Shown: piece by piece, positions 12,641 through 25,320 of the stretch
Layout: each line of letters starts with the position of its first letter
Numbering within the stretch: the stretch's first letter is position 1
NCBI GenBank assembly: GCA_002110485.1
Contig: MOWL01000068.1
Location: forward strand, 1,116,001 to 1,180,000
Length of the DNA: 64,000 nt
Direction: 5' to 3'
Source of the DNA: Emergomyces orientalis
Lineage: Eukaryota; Ascomycota; Eurotiomycetes; Onygenales; Ajellomycetaceae
The notes under the pieces: model-generated
What the model was told of the DNA's origin: nothing
Databases searched by the model: none
What the model saw: the letters and a program-made list of their open reading frames with translations, nothing else
Made by a program: the position numbers and the translations under genes

Positions 12641-15600
12641 GCGGATAAAGGTGTGGCAGCGTCGCGAATCTCCTTTTTGAATCCGAGATTAAGTTTAAAC
12701 GGTTGGCGGGCTTGCTGAGTGCTTACGGGTCCACACCAAATCACAGTTGGGTTTTGATGGTTTGCGACACACGCCTGACTATTCGGACATTGAAAATGGT
12801 GCCTGGAGTGTGCGAAAATGTCAAACGAATGATGCCACATGACACATCAATTGGGCAAGGGATACGCAGCAGGAAAGCTCAGGGAAACTGTTGGGATATG
12901 TCCAACAAGCCCCCCTGTCTTCAATCTGCCCCATCCCAGTGATAATTCCCAAACAGCTTGACGGGAGCTGTAGATCACAAGGAAAATCCTCCGATTTTGA
13001 TGTCATTACTTAAATGGGTTCGGAACCCCGCAGCACAGGTCTCATGTTGGTCTGTTGTTTCAATCGACGTCTGGAGCGTTGCTCTTAGTTTGCTGTGCGA
13101 ATTTGCAATCCCCCAGGTGTCAAGTTTCATCAATTCGAATATCACAACATGAAAAACAACTCCGCAGCAACAAAGCTCGAAACTAAGCCTGGATGCTTAA
13201 GCCTTGGGAAAACCCATATTTCATGGTAGCACACTGATTTGCCGCGAATGACGGAGACTTGTGGTTTCCCTCCCACACCTACTCCCATATTTTGAGGATG
13301 GCCTAAAATTCAAGCGAAGGAGGAAGTTTGTTGGGCTTATTTTCTCAAAGTGTGGAACCCAAGATCCTCACAGCCAACTGGTCCAATTTGAGAACCCCAG
13401 CACGCTACACAGATATCAAATATCCCCGATGTCTCCCGCCAACAGAAGCACAAACATAGTACTCTCTTTCAGTCACACACACCGTGGCCAGTGTTTTAGC
13501 ATATTGACTAGGGTAGTACAGAACGTAACTAGCCCTGAAGGGCTTCCATATTTTAACTCATTTCTCCCTATAACACGTTGGAATCCTTCCTTTGTGGAGA
13601 GCAAAATAAGAAGCAGCTTGGGAAACTCAATGAGGCATGGAGATGTGAGGCAACCATACACACCATTGAAAATGATCATGAAGACAGATTACTGAAGGCA
13701 ACAGGGAAAGGCAAAAATGAAGCATGCAATCCTGCACGTGAACACAGTCTGCATATTGTTCCCTTACATTCTCCCCTCGTTTTCCTCTTCTTCGAATTAC
13801 AATATCTGTTCCCCTTTTTTTCCCTTTATTATTATTAATAATTTTTTAGTTAACTACTTACCCTCTCCGAGAGCCGCCCGCCCGGCGTTGCCTAGCACCC
13901 CACTTTCGTGCTTCGTTCGGACTTCCAGCCTACATGCGTCGGTGGTACAACCGTCTCCAGAATTTCGCCTGGTGCCATCATACAGGCGGATATTAAATCC
14001 CCGACACAATTCCATTTGTCAGATAGAAAACTCGATGGGCCAACCCTCGGTTGCGTGCGTGCCGAGGATTTGTGCCCCCTGTTCGGTGCCTGTGTCCTTA
14101 GATCTTTTGGTTTTATATTCTTGTTTTGCTTCTTCTCGCAAGCAACCAAACTTCATATCTGGCTCATACCGGTGTATATTTTAGTGTGCCAAACTTTTTT
14201 AAATAGAAGTGCAGTACTCGACACACCGTCTTCTTTCTCTTCTCGGGGACACCAAGAGGCAGGAGGAAGGGGAGCATGAGGGGTTGCTAAAAGCAAGCAA
14301 ATAGCATATGGCGGAGAAGAAATCTTCGTCTTCAAGCGGCGAATCCCGTCGCCTATACATTATCCTTGAGCATGATTCGATCGACAACCCCCGAAACGCA
14401 TTTCACTTGCATCTCCTCGTGCCTCTTGCCTCGTGTGCATGCTTATGCGCTTGTGGCTCGCTTGTGCGTTCCTGTCGCTTAGTGCCTCGCTCTCGTTCTC
14501 GCTTTTCATTTTCATTTTTGATCATCATTTTTCTCTGCGACAGGCTTGCAAAATGGAAACGCAGCCGCATACTGAATCCAATCCTATTATGTATAAAGCT
14601 AAATGGCCACAAAGAAAGAAAAGAAGTCAACGACCGGCTTTCAAAGTCTGTCAAAATCAAATGAAAAAACCCCCTCTCTGTAGGATAGCCAGTTGCTATC
14701 GAAAGCTGGAAAAAATTGAAGCTTCCTTTTTTTTCTTTCATACTCATAGGTCTCTTAGCAACTATACTAGTATTATAGGAATATTACTACTAAATTAGAG
14801 GTGTAAAAAGCTGATATCAGTTTAATGTAACCGGGTTTCTTAAAAGTAGGCTTCAGTCCCATTCAAGAGAGATATTGAAAATCTTTAGAACGGGCCGAAA
14901 AAAAAGAAGAAAAAATAGGAGTTACTCAGTATGGTTTTCACGTAAAATCCCAAACCCATTGACTACTACCAATGCATTGAATTCTTCTATTTAAATCGCA
15001 ACCCGTAACCAAAGGCCCTTGTTTTTTTATACTATTCTCCTCTTATTCCATCCTTTTTCCGCCAAGCTAGTTACTAGTGAATCCCATCCATTCAATTTAT
15101 TCTCGTCCCAAACTAACTCGAAAATAGCGCTGGGAAATGAGACGAGGCATTATTCAAAAAAATATAAATATAAAAATAAAAGTATCAGAAAAAGTGAGAA
15201 AAATAGGGGAAGGGGAAGGGAAGGGAAGGGCTACGAATGATGTGATAAGGAGGGAGAGAATGAAGATGAAAAAGAGATAGCTAGAGAGAGCAGAGGGGGG
15301 TTAGATGTGCGTTCATATCCTTCGTATGTATGATTTTACGTTGCCGCGTAGGTATGAATCGCAATGTGTCCACTGGGCCATTATTCAGAAGATAGTTGCG
15401 ACGGTATACATTCCTCAATCATATGTCGGGGTCAAAAGAATCAAAAAAACCCCAAAAAAAAAGGACGCAGCAGCCGCAGAAAAAGAAAACCGATATATAA
15501 TAATCCGTATTTCCTTATAAAAACTGATTGAATGCAATTAAAAAATAATTCCCCCCATCTTTTCTCCTCCAAAAGCGCCTCGAAATCCACACACGGGGTA

Positions 15601-15785
15601 GGTTCCTTCACCCAAAACCATATTTCGTCCCCATCTTCAGGTAAGATAAACAATAAAATATAAAGGAGAGAGAGAGAGACTAAAAGAAAAGAAAAGCCAA
15701 GAAAATGAACCAGAAATGCAAGAAAAATTTAGACAGGGCAGATGGTCCCTTTTCCAGTCCATATCCACTGCATTCGCGTTGTACC

Positions 15786-18700
15786 TCACTGATTACTCTT
15801 GGGCGTTTCCGTCGACTGAGCCTGCGTTGCCGCGGAACCAAGCTCTTGCTGCGGCTGCGACTGCGTCTGCTGACCCAGGCCAACAACCTGCGGCCGGATA
15901 CCAGAATCCGTAACTTGCTTTTGTGCCTCAGAAGACATTTGACCCTGTCCCCCACTCTGCGTCGGAACCCGCCCCCAACTCCCACCGCCACACTGGCTCC
16001 TCGCCGGTGCTGTTGCCAATTCATCCTCCCGCCGCCTCCTATCCTCCTGATCGGGGGTCATGCTCTTGACAGGTGCAGGTATGGGTGCGTCGGGCGAAGC
16101 TCTACCCATCAACTTGGGGCTAGGTTGGAGTCTTTGGACGGGTGGTAGGATGGGTGGTTGTGTAGCTGTAGCAGCGGTGGTACTTGCGGAGGTACCGAAG
16201 GAGGAGAAGGGGGAGGAAATGGTGGTGGTGGAGAGCGGTGGTTGTGGATGTGCGGGAGAGTGTTTTGTGGGGCTTAGGCCGGAGGTGGGAGGGGCGGTTT
16301 GGGAGGAGTAATGTTGTGGAGGAGGGGTGTGGGCGAAGGTATTTCGAGATGGGGTGGCGGTGGGGTTTGTGGTGGTGGTGGATGAGAAGGAGTGGGAGGG
16401 GCAGGACGCAGATTGGGGTATCGCGTAAGGGGAGGTGGTGGTGTACATGCGGGATTGGGAATGGTTATTGTTAACATGTGGCGTGGCGGGTAGGGGTAGG
16501 GGGTTGCGGCTGTGTGGAATTGTGGACGAGGAGGGTGGGAATCCTGCTAGAGGGCCGACGTCTCTGTTTCCTTGTGTCGGGGACATGGCGGGGCAATTCT
16601 CAATGGGGGATATGAAACGGCCAGCACCTCCTTGCGCCGATGGGGAGGATGAGGGGTGTTGGGAGGTGAAGGAGCTTGTGTTTGAGCTAGGATGCCGCCC
16701 AGGGGGTTGGTAATGAAGAAATTGCGGAGAGGGGCCGAGATGTTGGGTCTGGGGACGTGGGAGGCCATTTGATGGGGTAGTATTGTTGGTAGGAGGAGGT
16801 AGAGGGGATGGCGCCAATGAGGAGGAGTTGGGTTGAGGTGGACGATTTGAAACAGGCTGAGGAGCAGGTGGTAGACGGTAGGATCCATTTTGCATGGGTT
16901 GCGGCGGTGGGCGCTGTGGGGATTGTGGTGACGTTGTCTGGCCGGGTTGTAAAGTATTGGTTTGAGGGGGGAGTAAACGTTGTCCCTGGTTAAGAGTGGT
17001 AGGATAGCCGTTCGTCAAGGGATTCATATGAGGCCGAGATGCGGGCGGCTGCGCAGGAGAGGTAGTTGGGCGTTTTGTCTTCTTGGCTGAAGGGGAGACT
17101 GAAGCATCCTGTCTCTTACGTTTTTCGCCATTGACTTTTGGCTTGCTGTTAGACGGCGGTGAGGAAGAGGCGCCAATGCGGAACTTCAATGGAGGGATTT
17201 TTGGCAGATTGGCCTCCTCCATGCGTCGTTTGCAGTCACGGCAGACAAAGTGGAAATCGTCCTTTTCAGCTTCATCCTGCGGGATGCCCAGGCATTTTAT
17301 ATGTTGCCAAACATTGCATTTCTCGCAAGCGACGATATGGGAGCCATCATCCTGTCGATCGAAATTAGTACGACAAGATACGCGAAAACCAATCAGTGGA
17401 ATGGCTTACAAGATTTTCCCCATGCACACCACAACCGGAACAATCGAAAATCCATTGTTCTTCATTCTGCAGAGCCTCAAGATCCCTCTTACGCTTCTCC
17501 ATCTCAACCTTCAAATGCCTCTCAGACATCCTCGCCTCGCCATTTTCAATCTTCTTCGTCTCTTCGGTTATCTTAGCCAACTCCTCCTCGTGGAGTCTCC
17601 GTTTCTCCTCGCGGTCCTTAAGACGCTGCTCACGCGTCATCATCCGGTACAACCGTTCCTTCTCAATCTTCTTTTGTTTCTCCTGCTCCTTAATCGCCGC
17701 GATCCGCTCCGCTTCCCGTTTGCGCGCCTCCTCAACTGCCTCCATTTCCTGGCGTTCCCTATCTTGCTTACTTGCAATTCTGCTGGAGCGCTTAGCATTG
17801 GCCATGCGTTGCATATTGATCAGTTCTCTCTCCCTTCGCTCAATTTTCCTGCGATGAGATTCCTCCACTTTCTCAATGACGGGGATAACATTTTCCACGA
17901 GTTGATCACGAAGGAATTCTTCGTTGGGATCCTTAGACTTTTTAATCGTGTCCAGGAAGGCGTTATACTGTGCAAGGGTGATGGCGAGGCATTCCCACTT
18001 GTAGCCACTGGAGGAGGAATCATGTTCGGCGTCACCATTTGCGTCATTTTTGGGTTCTTCGTCCTCCCCATCCTGCACTCCAGAAAGCTTTCTTTTTCTT
18101 GCAGCACGTGCTAATGCCCTCGCCTTTTTGCTGTTTGCTTTTGGTTTCGCGGCTCTAACTGCAGGGATGGGAGGATCAGTCCGACGGTATAGTCTGTTAT
18201 CGTCGAGTACGTAGTAAAGTCGCTCGTCGCGATCATATCCAATTTCGTCCACGCGCTGTTATGTTTCATGCCCAATCAGTCCTCAGAACCTAGAAGCCGT
18301 TTTACGGGCACGGGAATAGGCAGCCAAAGTATGTATACATACCCATTGAATCTGCTCAGTTTCCTTCTGCTCCGGCATCCGTTCGCGCATGCGATCTGGA
18401 TTCCAGAACGTCCATATCGATAATTGTTGCAAGACACGTATTCTCTGAAAAATATCTAAATCGTTAAACTTTATCGGCTCTTCTGCGTCACCGAATGGGT
18501 TACGGGAAGGTGCTTTTGCCAGGTATTGACGCCTGGTATACTCTTCGAAGTTTTCCGATCTATTTATACCGAAAACAGAAAAGGGGTTCAGTTGATTCCA
18601 GTCTGTGTGAAGCGAAGGGAGGAAGAGGAAAGGTTTCCATACGTGAGCCCGCGATGGGACGAGACAAATTTCAACAGGGTTAGGCCAATATCGAGAAGCT

Positions 18701-19111
18701 TTGCCGAAGGACCGGGCTTGAGACATTCCGATTCCAACTCCTACCGCGACGAAAAGAAGTCGTGTTAGCAACAGGTGTCACCCTCTTAGATAACAACCAG
18801 GGACAACAGAGCAGATGAAAGGTTGTGTGAAAGAAGACAGCTGTAAATAGTCGCGGGAACGAAGCAAAAGCATGATAATCTTTACGCACATCAATATCAA
18901 TATCATCACTAATCTTCACCACCTTCCCAAAGGAGTAGATATATTGCATGAGGTTTGAGAACTCCCACATATTGCGTAGTTGGTGAAGCAGGCCATGTTC
19001 CTCCCCATTTTGCGACGGTGGCGGCGGCGGCGGTTCACTTCTTTTAGCTACGACATGGGTACTGGGATCCTCCTCTGCCGCCTCCTCTCCGGCACGCTTT
19101 CGCGAGACCAT
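15786..19111 (-). CDS. DDT-domain and PHD-finger chromatin protein (CECR2/RSF1-like)
   Basis: Five-exon model, 982 aa: 18890-19111, 18643-18740, 18343-18559, 17410-18255, 15786-17351, with introns of 149, 83, 87 and 58 bp. A DDT domain spans about residues 47-110, starting at MWEFSNLMQYIYSFG and running through ESECLKPGPS and LLKFVSSHRGLT. The signature YYVLDDNRLYRRTDPPIP near residue 195 is typical of ISWI-partner proteins. A long charged, coiled-coil-prone region (about 270-445) leads into a canonical C4HC3 PHD finger: C451, C454, C470, C473, H478, C481, C498, C501. The intron after L461 splits the finger. The remaining ~480 residues are Pro/Ser/Thr/Gln-rich and disordered. The family acts as non-catalytic subunits of ISWI-type remodellers that read histone H3 tails; this role is by homology. 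The start ATG gives a short acidic/proline lead before DDT. Confidence 0.87.
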
Positions 19112-19678
19112 TGCAGGAATCCTGTGGTGGCAAACGACGGACGAGATGGTTTGACGCGAGATGCCTGTCTTGTTTCGTCCTTAAATGGAGGGGGGAGAGA
19201 GGACGGTGCGGATCGACAGGCCAAGGGGGGGGGATATCTGGTTCTTGGTGACTGGCGCGGCGGGAGAGTAGCTAAATAACTTTAAGGGAGAATGAAAAAA
19301 AGATGAAACGATCAACTTTTTGTTTTCCACCTTTGCCAGTTCTATTTTTTTATTATTCTTCTATTGCCGGTAGAAATGTGGTTTAGGAACTTCATGCAAG
19401 GGAAGACTAGGTAAAATAGGAGATATGAAGAGATACAAGAGACGCGGAAAGACCCAAAATCTGCTACGGGAATATTTACGTGAGATGCGGCCTCGGAGCT
19501 TCTTTTTCATTTTTATTTTTTATTTTGATATTCGGGCAAAGCGCCAGCCAGTCCGGTCACGTTCTGGGCTTAGTCAGGGGTGAGGTAAGGCATGTCCTTT
19601 TTGGGATTAGCGTGGGAGGCTCATATGTTTGGCCAGGAAAGGTTTAGTGGGGTGAGGTCACGGGAAAAGAAACATCCA

Positions 19679-19734
19679 GTAGTAGGTAGTGGTACCTAGG
19701 TAGGTAGTAGGTAGTAGGTAGTATGGTATGGAGG
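19679..19734. repeat. Imperfect GTAG/TAGG microsatellite
   Basis: About 56 bp of interrupted GTAG, TAGG and TAGT units. Confidence 0.8.
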
Positions 19735-20990
19735 TGTGAGGGATTAGCATTTGAAGACAGTATGAATGGGTCAATGTATGTACAAGTCATCTCATCTCCC
19801 TTCCTTCTGGGACAAGTCAAAAGAACGACACACACAAAATGTTGGTGGTGGTAAAAAACACCATATCATTCCTCCTTGCTTTCTCACAGCAGCTTCAACA
19901 TTACCAACATTGATACTAGAAAGAAAAACATTACCTGCTTTCCATACACTTTTATTCCTACCGTTACATCAGGGTCATCACAGAGAGGGATAATGAACAT
20001 GAAAAGTGAATGAGAATGAAAAAGAACTAGAACACTAATCCTACCTACTCTTAACCCTTGAAATACCTACTCGCCTCATTGTTGAGCAAAAGCAAGACTC
20101 CCCATATCCATATTCATCTAGTCGGAGCCAAAAATATAGATGGGCATCTCACATTCCTCATGTCTCCTCTTCCCTCTTCTTTAGTTTCCATGACATTTAG
20201 TGACAATGGCAGTGGAAGTTGGATGTGCCCATTGGAAGAGTGAAAAATGAAGAATGCATGCCATGAGTGTGTCTTGAGTAACAAATATAAACAAATATTG
20301 ACAGTAATAACCATGCAATACAATCAGGCAGGGGGGGAAAAAAGGCCACACGCACAAAACGATGGTAAAAGGGGACATTAGAATAGGCAAAATGAGACGG
20401 TTTATTACATGACGAAAAAGAAATAAAGAAATAAAGCAAGAAAAGGGGGGAAAAGAAATAAAAGGAAATTCCACCCCAAATCAAATCAAATCAAATCCCT
20501 TCCTGTCTTATCCTCCGATCCATCCATCTCCTCCCAAATTAAACACCAAACCACCCCAGCTCCCGAATCGCAAAATCAAAGTCAAAATCAAATCAGAATA
20601 AAATAGAAAAGAGGAATGAGATGACATCATCCGCTAGGTTTTTGCAATGATGTCCCTTTTGCTCCAGATTTTTTCCCTTTTGTCCCTTTTGTTGTTTTAC
20701 CACACTGTTTCCGCCCGGTTATGCGTCTACGCCGAGATTTAAATGAAAAATCTTTTTTAGTTGTTTTTCGTTTTCGAAACTCCCCTTTTCCTTTGGTCTC
20801 TTCAAGAATTTACCTTTTTTGTGTTTTGTCGTGCCAACATCAAATAAAATAGCATATGTGTGTCTCCTCCTTTTTGTCTCCTCTTTTCTCCTTCTTATTC
20901 TGTTGATATGGGAGTATCGTTTCGCTAACATAGCAAAAGAAACGAGAAAGAAGAATAAAACAACAGGAACAACAGTAAATTATCCTTTTC

Positions 20991-20997
<7 letters not shown>

Positions 20998-21021
<24 letters not shown>

Positions 21022-21025
21022 TTTT
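20998..21025. repeat. Poly-T tract (28 T) by the caf40 3' end
   Basis: Twenty-eight uninterrupted T, which is 28 A in the transcript sense of the minus-strand caf40 gene, starting 24 nt downstream of its stop codon. It may form part of the 3' UTR. Confidence 0.9.
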
Positions 21026-21049
21026 CTCTCTTTCATTCTCTTAGATATT

Positions 21050-22653
21050 TTACATAGTGGTGCCGGTAGCCGCGCCGTCGACAACATTATCGGACAGGTT
21101 AATCAGAAGTTGAGCTAGACAGCGTTTTGTGGCAGCATCGTCCCGGAGGACTGATGAGAAGGTTGCGTCGCGAAGGGGCTCTGGAAGACACTGGCGGAGG
21201 GCTTCACGGGCGCGGTTATTATCACTCAGACTAGATATCATGGGTTAGAACGGAAAACATGATTATTAAAATTAAATGCAGGTCGGGGCAAGAAGTAGGT
21301 AGCGGGGAATTTAAAAAAAACCATACCGAAGAAAACAACGAACAACATGTTTAAGTAATCGGACAGTCTGCTGCTCAACAAGTTGGGTTACCATATTACT
21401 CAGTACAGTCCCGACAGCGTAGAAACGCTCATAGGTGGCACAAATATATGCTAGGCCGATATCATCAAGTAAGATCTTCTGTACGATGAAAATGGCAACG
21501 GTTTTGCTGAGTTCTGAGCCTGTCTCCATGATGCGAAGGCAGAGGGGGATAATTTCGGTAGTGAGGAGGAAGTTTATGACATCTGACGAATCATTCTTCA
21601 CGAGGGCGCCAATCACGCCAAGGGAGGTTAGACGGAGATATTCGAAGGGGCGGGATTTCGAAGTGGTATTGAGAAATGGGTAGAGGAAAAGAGGAATATG
21701 TGCTGTTTTAGCTTAGAGTCAACAAGTAGTTCTGACGATTTATTATTTCAGTGGGGAGAAAAGGGCTGGCTATCATACCATTCAAGAAAAGCGTGCGTGT
21801 CTCATTGTGCGAGGCCACACATTGTAGGAGAGCAAGCGCATTGCAGACCCTATTCGAGGCCGCAGCAGTCAACTGGGATGGATTTAATAGCGGATAAACC
21901 GAGATAATTTCCTGTAATAGAGACGTCATGACACCTGTTCCAAGCCAAAACCAAAACCAAAAAAATCCCCCATCAGTATTTTTAAAAGAAAGAAAAAATT
22001 GAAGAAAAAAAAAATTTGAGTGGTAAACAAAAACTTCAGCTAGCCCAAAGCCAGCAGCAAACCACCCATCGATCAAACATACCAAACGAATGCCATATTA
22101 TAAGAGCAAGTTCCGGCACTTGTTCGCGCTTCTTACTCAGCTCCATCAACGCAGCCTCTCGTCGAGCCGGGTCCATAAGCTCTGCTACCCAGACGAGCAC
22201 CCTCCGGTTCTCTTCGCTGATACCGCCATCCATGTTACCAGCAGCACCAGCGGCAGCGGCAGCAGCACTCGCACTATCTGCACCCGACGTAGCCTGGTTG
22301 TTAGCACCGGCGGCAGCGGCAGCAGCAGTGGCAGTCCCAGAGGTATTATTATTCAGAGCTATCCGACTGTAATGTTGGTGTTGGGCAACGGCAGCTGCGG
22401 CAACTGCGGCCTGCGCTTGAGCATGCTGTTGGGCCGCCAGGGATGATTGGGGATGGGGCTGCTGGGACTGCGCCTGTTGCTGCTGCTGTTGATGCTGCTG
22501 TTGCTGCTGTTGTTGTTGTTGCTGGTAGTGGGAGGACTGCTGCTGTTGCTGTTGTTGTTGTTGCTGTTGCTGGATCCAAGAAGCGTCGGCGGTGGCGTGG
22601 GGATACTGCCCGTGCTGGTGCGAGAAGACGTGCTGGGTCTGAGCCTGTAGCAT
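21050..22653 (-). CDS. caf40: CCR4-NOT complex subunit Caf40/Rcd1 (CNOT9)
   Basis: Four-exon model, 427 aa: 22083-22653, 21779-21934, 21327-21702, 21050-21230 (introns 148, 76, 96 bp). The C-terminal ~270 residues are the highly conserved Rcd1/Caf40 armadillo-like domain. Recognisable blocks include LVWVAELMDPARREAALMEL, WHSFGVMTSLLQEIISVYP, SNRVCNALALLQCVASH, RPFEYLRLTSLGVIGALVK, INFLLTTEIIPLCLRIME, LLKHVVRCFLRLSDNNRARE and ALRQCLPEPLRD. The splice joins restore these blocks exactly. The N-terminus is unusually rich in Gln (residues about 28-62), followed by Ala/Gln-rich sequence, as in other fungal orthologues. The protein is a scaffold of the deadenylase complex controlling mRNA decay and translational repression. 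Pyrimidine/GA-rich DNA to 22972 is probably 5' UTR. Confidence 0.95.
22475..22571. repeat. CAG/CAA trinucleotide tract in caf40
   Basis: In the sense of the minus-strand gene this is two runs of CAG/CAA codons separated by SSHY, encoding poly-glutamine. CAA interruptions are frequent, which usually limits slippage. Confidence 0.9.
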
Positions 22654-23533
22654 TGCGAAAATAGGGCAGGGAGAAAAATCACCACTCTGGGGAGCTTGTC
22701 CCCGAGTGAGTAACTTTTGGAGACGCTCTACAGGCGAGACGGAGGTGAAGGGAGGAGATGATGAGGATGGCGAGTAGGAGATATTGATATAGGTACGTAC
22801 AGGTGTAAGACAGGGAGCAAGGTGGTGAAGGTGAAGGTGAGGGTGAGGGTGAGGGTGTGGGGAGAGAATCAGGACTGGGTGTGTAGGGCGAGGGTCTTGG
22901 CAGCTGGGCCAGGCGCTGACTCGGCTCGGGATGACTAATGATCCGTCCGGAGGGATCCTTACAGCAGGACATCTACCGGAGCATCACTGAAAAAATATCC
23001 CATCGCGAAGATGACTGAGGTTATTTATTATTTAGCCCTGAACATATTTAACTAGGTTGTTCAATACGAATTCTATATATCATTTGATCTCATCATTTAT
23101 TTACTTCATCGCCAGTCAGTCCCATAGTTACATATGTGTCCCAAGTTCCATTGATCCATGATCCATAAATACATATCCCAGATATCCTCAGAAGTTCTTT
23201 CATAACAAGAAAGCGAAGAAAAGAGAATTCCAGCATTATACACATCAAATCGGACATTTCATATCATAAAAAAACATTATGGAGAGCTTTCGAGTGTCGT
23301 CCCCTTTGAGCATGAAAACTCCAGTTTAAACTCCGTACCATGACAAACAGAAAAAGCAAAAAAGAGTGCGAAAAAGAAGATTTTTCGGAGGAGGTCATTC
23401 GGGAAATTCATAGCAACGTTAAACTCAATCGACGGACGTATATGGATGGATATCTCGTCGATGTCAAGTTTCCGAATTGAATCGAATTAAAAGAAACCAG
23501 AGAAATTGAAAGATAAAAGGTGACCGGATCAAA
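22654..23533. other. Intergenic region upstream of caf40
   Basis: Holds the promoter and 5' leader of caf40 and the 3' flank of the membrane-protein gene. Around 22.82-22.86 kb there is a GGTGAA/GGTGAG repeat. No coding evidence beyond a low-complexity Pro/Ser frame on the minus strand (22679-22972). Confidence 0.6.
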
Positions 23534-24779
23534 TCAGCGCCTCGTCGACCTCGACCTCGATTTGGAAGGAGGAGGTTTCGATCGCTTTGATCTGGGCGGC
23601 ACTGAACTGCCTGAAAAGAGGAGAAACAAACAAAAAAGTTAGCGCACTATTCACAACCCTTAAAGCACCAAAGAAAAGGAAATGGGGATATTGCTACTTA
23701 CTGCTACTACTACTACTATAATCATGGTAATAATATGAATCCGAATACGTCCCCGAGCTCGGCGCCGCAGGCTTCTTCTTCTTACTCCGCAGTCCCAGAC
23801 AAATCGCCAAAGCTCCCAGAATAAGCCCAACACTTGTCAACTTACCCAGCCCAAACAGGCCGGACTTCTTCGACTTCTCGGACGAGTAGTACGAGTATGA
23901 ATCCGAGCGCCGCGGAGGAGGCGGGCGGGGGTTCCCGGGCCACCCAAACCAATTGCGATGCGGTAGCCCATCATTGGAGAATGACTGCGTCGTGCCGGAG
24001 CTGCTACTACCTCTCTTCTTCTTCTTACCCAGTCCCAACATTGCCAGTATGGCTGCGATGGCGCCCTTGGCGCATGCGGACAAGCAGATGAGGAATAAGA
24101 GGATGACTCCGACGAGGACGCCGATGACTATGCCCGCGATTGCGCCGCCGCTGAGTCCGCCGCCGCCAGTTGAGGCTTCTGGTGGTGGGAGCAGGACCCC
24201 GTCTGTACCGACCGGTGGGAGGAAAGGGACGGTCGCAGTTGGCATGGCGGTGATGGTTGCGTCGCCGGAGCTGGTTGGTCGAGATGGAGGGGTTGGTGAG
24301 GGCCCGACGGTGGGGTCGAAGGGGGAGCTTCCTGCCTCCACACATTTGCCTTCAGATTTGCATGCCTGCGCGGCTGTGCAGCAGATGGACCCGCAGGCGG
24401 ATTCGCCGAGGTTGAGTTGGCATTGTATCTGGCTGCCGGTTGTTGGGGCGGCGATTAGTCTGCTGCCGACTGAAGTGACAGTCACCAGGTCTGTTTGGAC
24501 GAATGTTGTTGTGAATGTTTCCCATTGACCTTCGGCGGCTGCGCGGGGTTTTTCTGAGGAGCCGGAATCGAGGCAGATGGCTTGGTTGTTGGCGTTTGTG
24601 GAGCAGGTTTGCGATGCGGTACAGCATTCTTGTCCGTAGAAGCCGCAGGGTGTGCAATCGCGACTGACAAGGCCGGACTTGAAATGTATGGGGAATGGGA
24701 ATGCCTGTGCCAATGGAGGTGATTGCGAGAGGATTGATAGTATGGCTAAAGCCGTTGAAGATATCCTGAGGCGTCGCAT
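23534..24779 (-). CDS. Cysteine-rich cell-surface protein with membrane anchor
   Basis: Two exons (23702-24779 and 23534-23610; intron 91 bp) give 384 aa. The start at 24779 is preferred over an in-frame ATG at 24848 because it gives a standard signal peptide (MRRLRISSTALAIL... to QAF). The ectodomain has two cysteine modules, the first with CCTASQTC and the second with CCTAAQAC, then a Ser/Thr/Pro linker. A Gly-rich hydrophobic segment (GGAIAGIVIGVLVGVILLFL) is the transmembrane anchor, and a second hydrophobic stretch (LTSVGLILGALAICLGL) lies between Lys-rich clusters. The tail is Ser-rich and ends in an Arg/Ser-rich sequence encoded by the short last exon. Function unknown; a wall/plasma-membrane sensor-like architecture is an inference. 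The downstream minus-strand neighbour at 26.3 kb carries a similar cysteine module. Confidence 0.82.
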
Positions 24780-25296
24780 TGCTGCTAGATCGTATCCGCT
24801 TGAAGCAGGGAAGCTCCAGATGATGAGATTATGGTCGTCTCGCACCAAGCACTGTACGAGTACAGCTTTGGTTTTTAGAGAACTGATAAACCAGCTGGAA
24901 CTTCTTCCAAAATTCTGCGACGAACTGCTGTAAAATGTTCACCAAGGTACGTAATTGGTGAGGTGGGGCACACCACACTCCTCAATGTTGATGGGTTTGA
25001 TAGAGTCTGGACACACCCGCAGTAAAATGGAACGACAGACAGAAGCAAATAATTGTAAACGGTAAAAGAGACAGAGAGAAACAAAGTCAAAGAAAATCAA
25101 GAAGAACAAGAAGAGAGAGAGAAAAAAAGGTTGGTGGGCTATATCAGTTGTCTTGTCCGAGGCCCAGCCTTTCTTTCTTTTCCCTCCCAGCCACTTTTTC
25201 ACCATTGCACGTTAGGTATTTAGTTAACCCAACCACCCGGATTTTACCGCCAAACAACCAGCCCCAGAATTAATATATTCCAAAACTATCATCGTC

Positions 25297-25320
25297 ATAA
25301 TAATAATAATAATAATAATA
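25297..25320. repeat. ATA microsatellite
   Basis: Eight perfect ATA units in intergenic DNA. Confidence 0.9.

Larger units (their letters stand above)
9204..15785. other. Gene-poor region with homopolymers and low-complexity DNA
   Basis: No supported gene. The interval holds two long T runs (10680-10705 and 12622-12640), pyrimidine-rich DNA at 14.4-14.8 kb, and purine-rich simple sequence at 15.2-15.3 and 15.66-15.68 kb just beyond the 3' end of the DDT-PHD gene. A Pro/Ser-rich minus-strand frame at 10272-10568 and plus-strand frames around 13.3-14.7 kb were examined; none carries a motif, clear splice sites or codon-like constraint. Part of 15.2-15.78 kb is probably 3' untranslated sequence of the minus-strand gene (inference). 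Confidence 0.5.
19112..21049. other. Intergenic region between DDT-PHD gene and caf40
   Basis: Both flanking genes are on the minus strand, so this interval holds the promoter and leader of the DDT-PHD gene on its left and the 3' end of caf40 on its right. It contains a degenerate GTAG repeat near 19.7 kb, A-rich DNA at 20.3-20.6 kb and a 28-nt T run immediately beside the caf40 stop codon. No coding frame is supported. Confidence 0.6.

Noticed and set aside
13261..14664. Chain of plus-strand frames up to 155 codons
   Set aside because: No frame can be spliced to the next with consensus sites, and parts are pyrimidine-rich low-complexity DNA.
16060..17000. Several plus-strand frames antisense to the DDT-PHD gene
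   Set aside because: They are shadows of the Pro/Ser/Thr-rich last exon, whose composition keeps the opposite strand open; no motifs or splice sites support them.
17083..18114. 343-codon plus-strand frame
   Set aside because: It lies antisense to exons 4-5 of the DDT-PHD gene; the minus-strand model has a complete PHD finger across a spliced junction.
22443..22664. Poly-Leu and poly-Val plus-strand frames
   Set aside because: They are antisense to the CAG/CAA tract of caf40.
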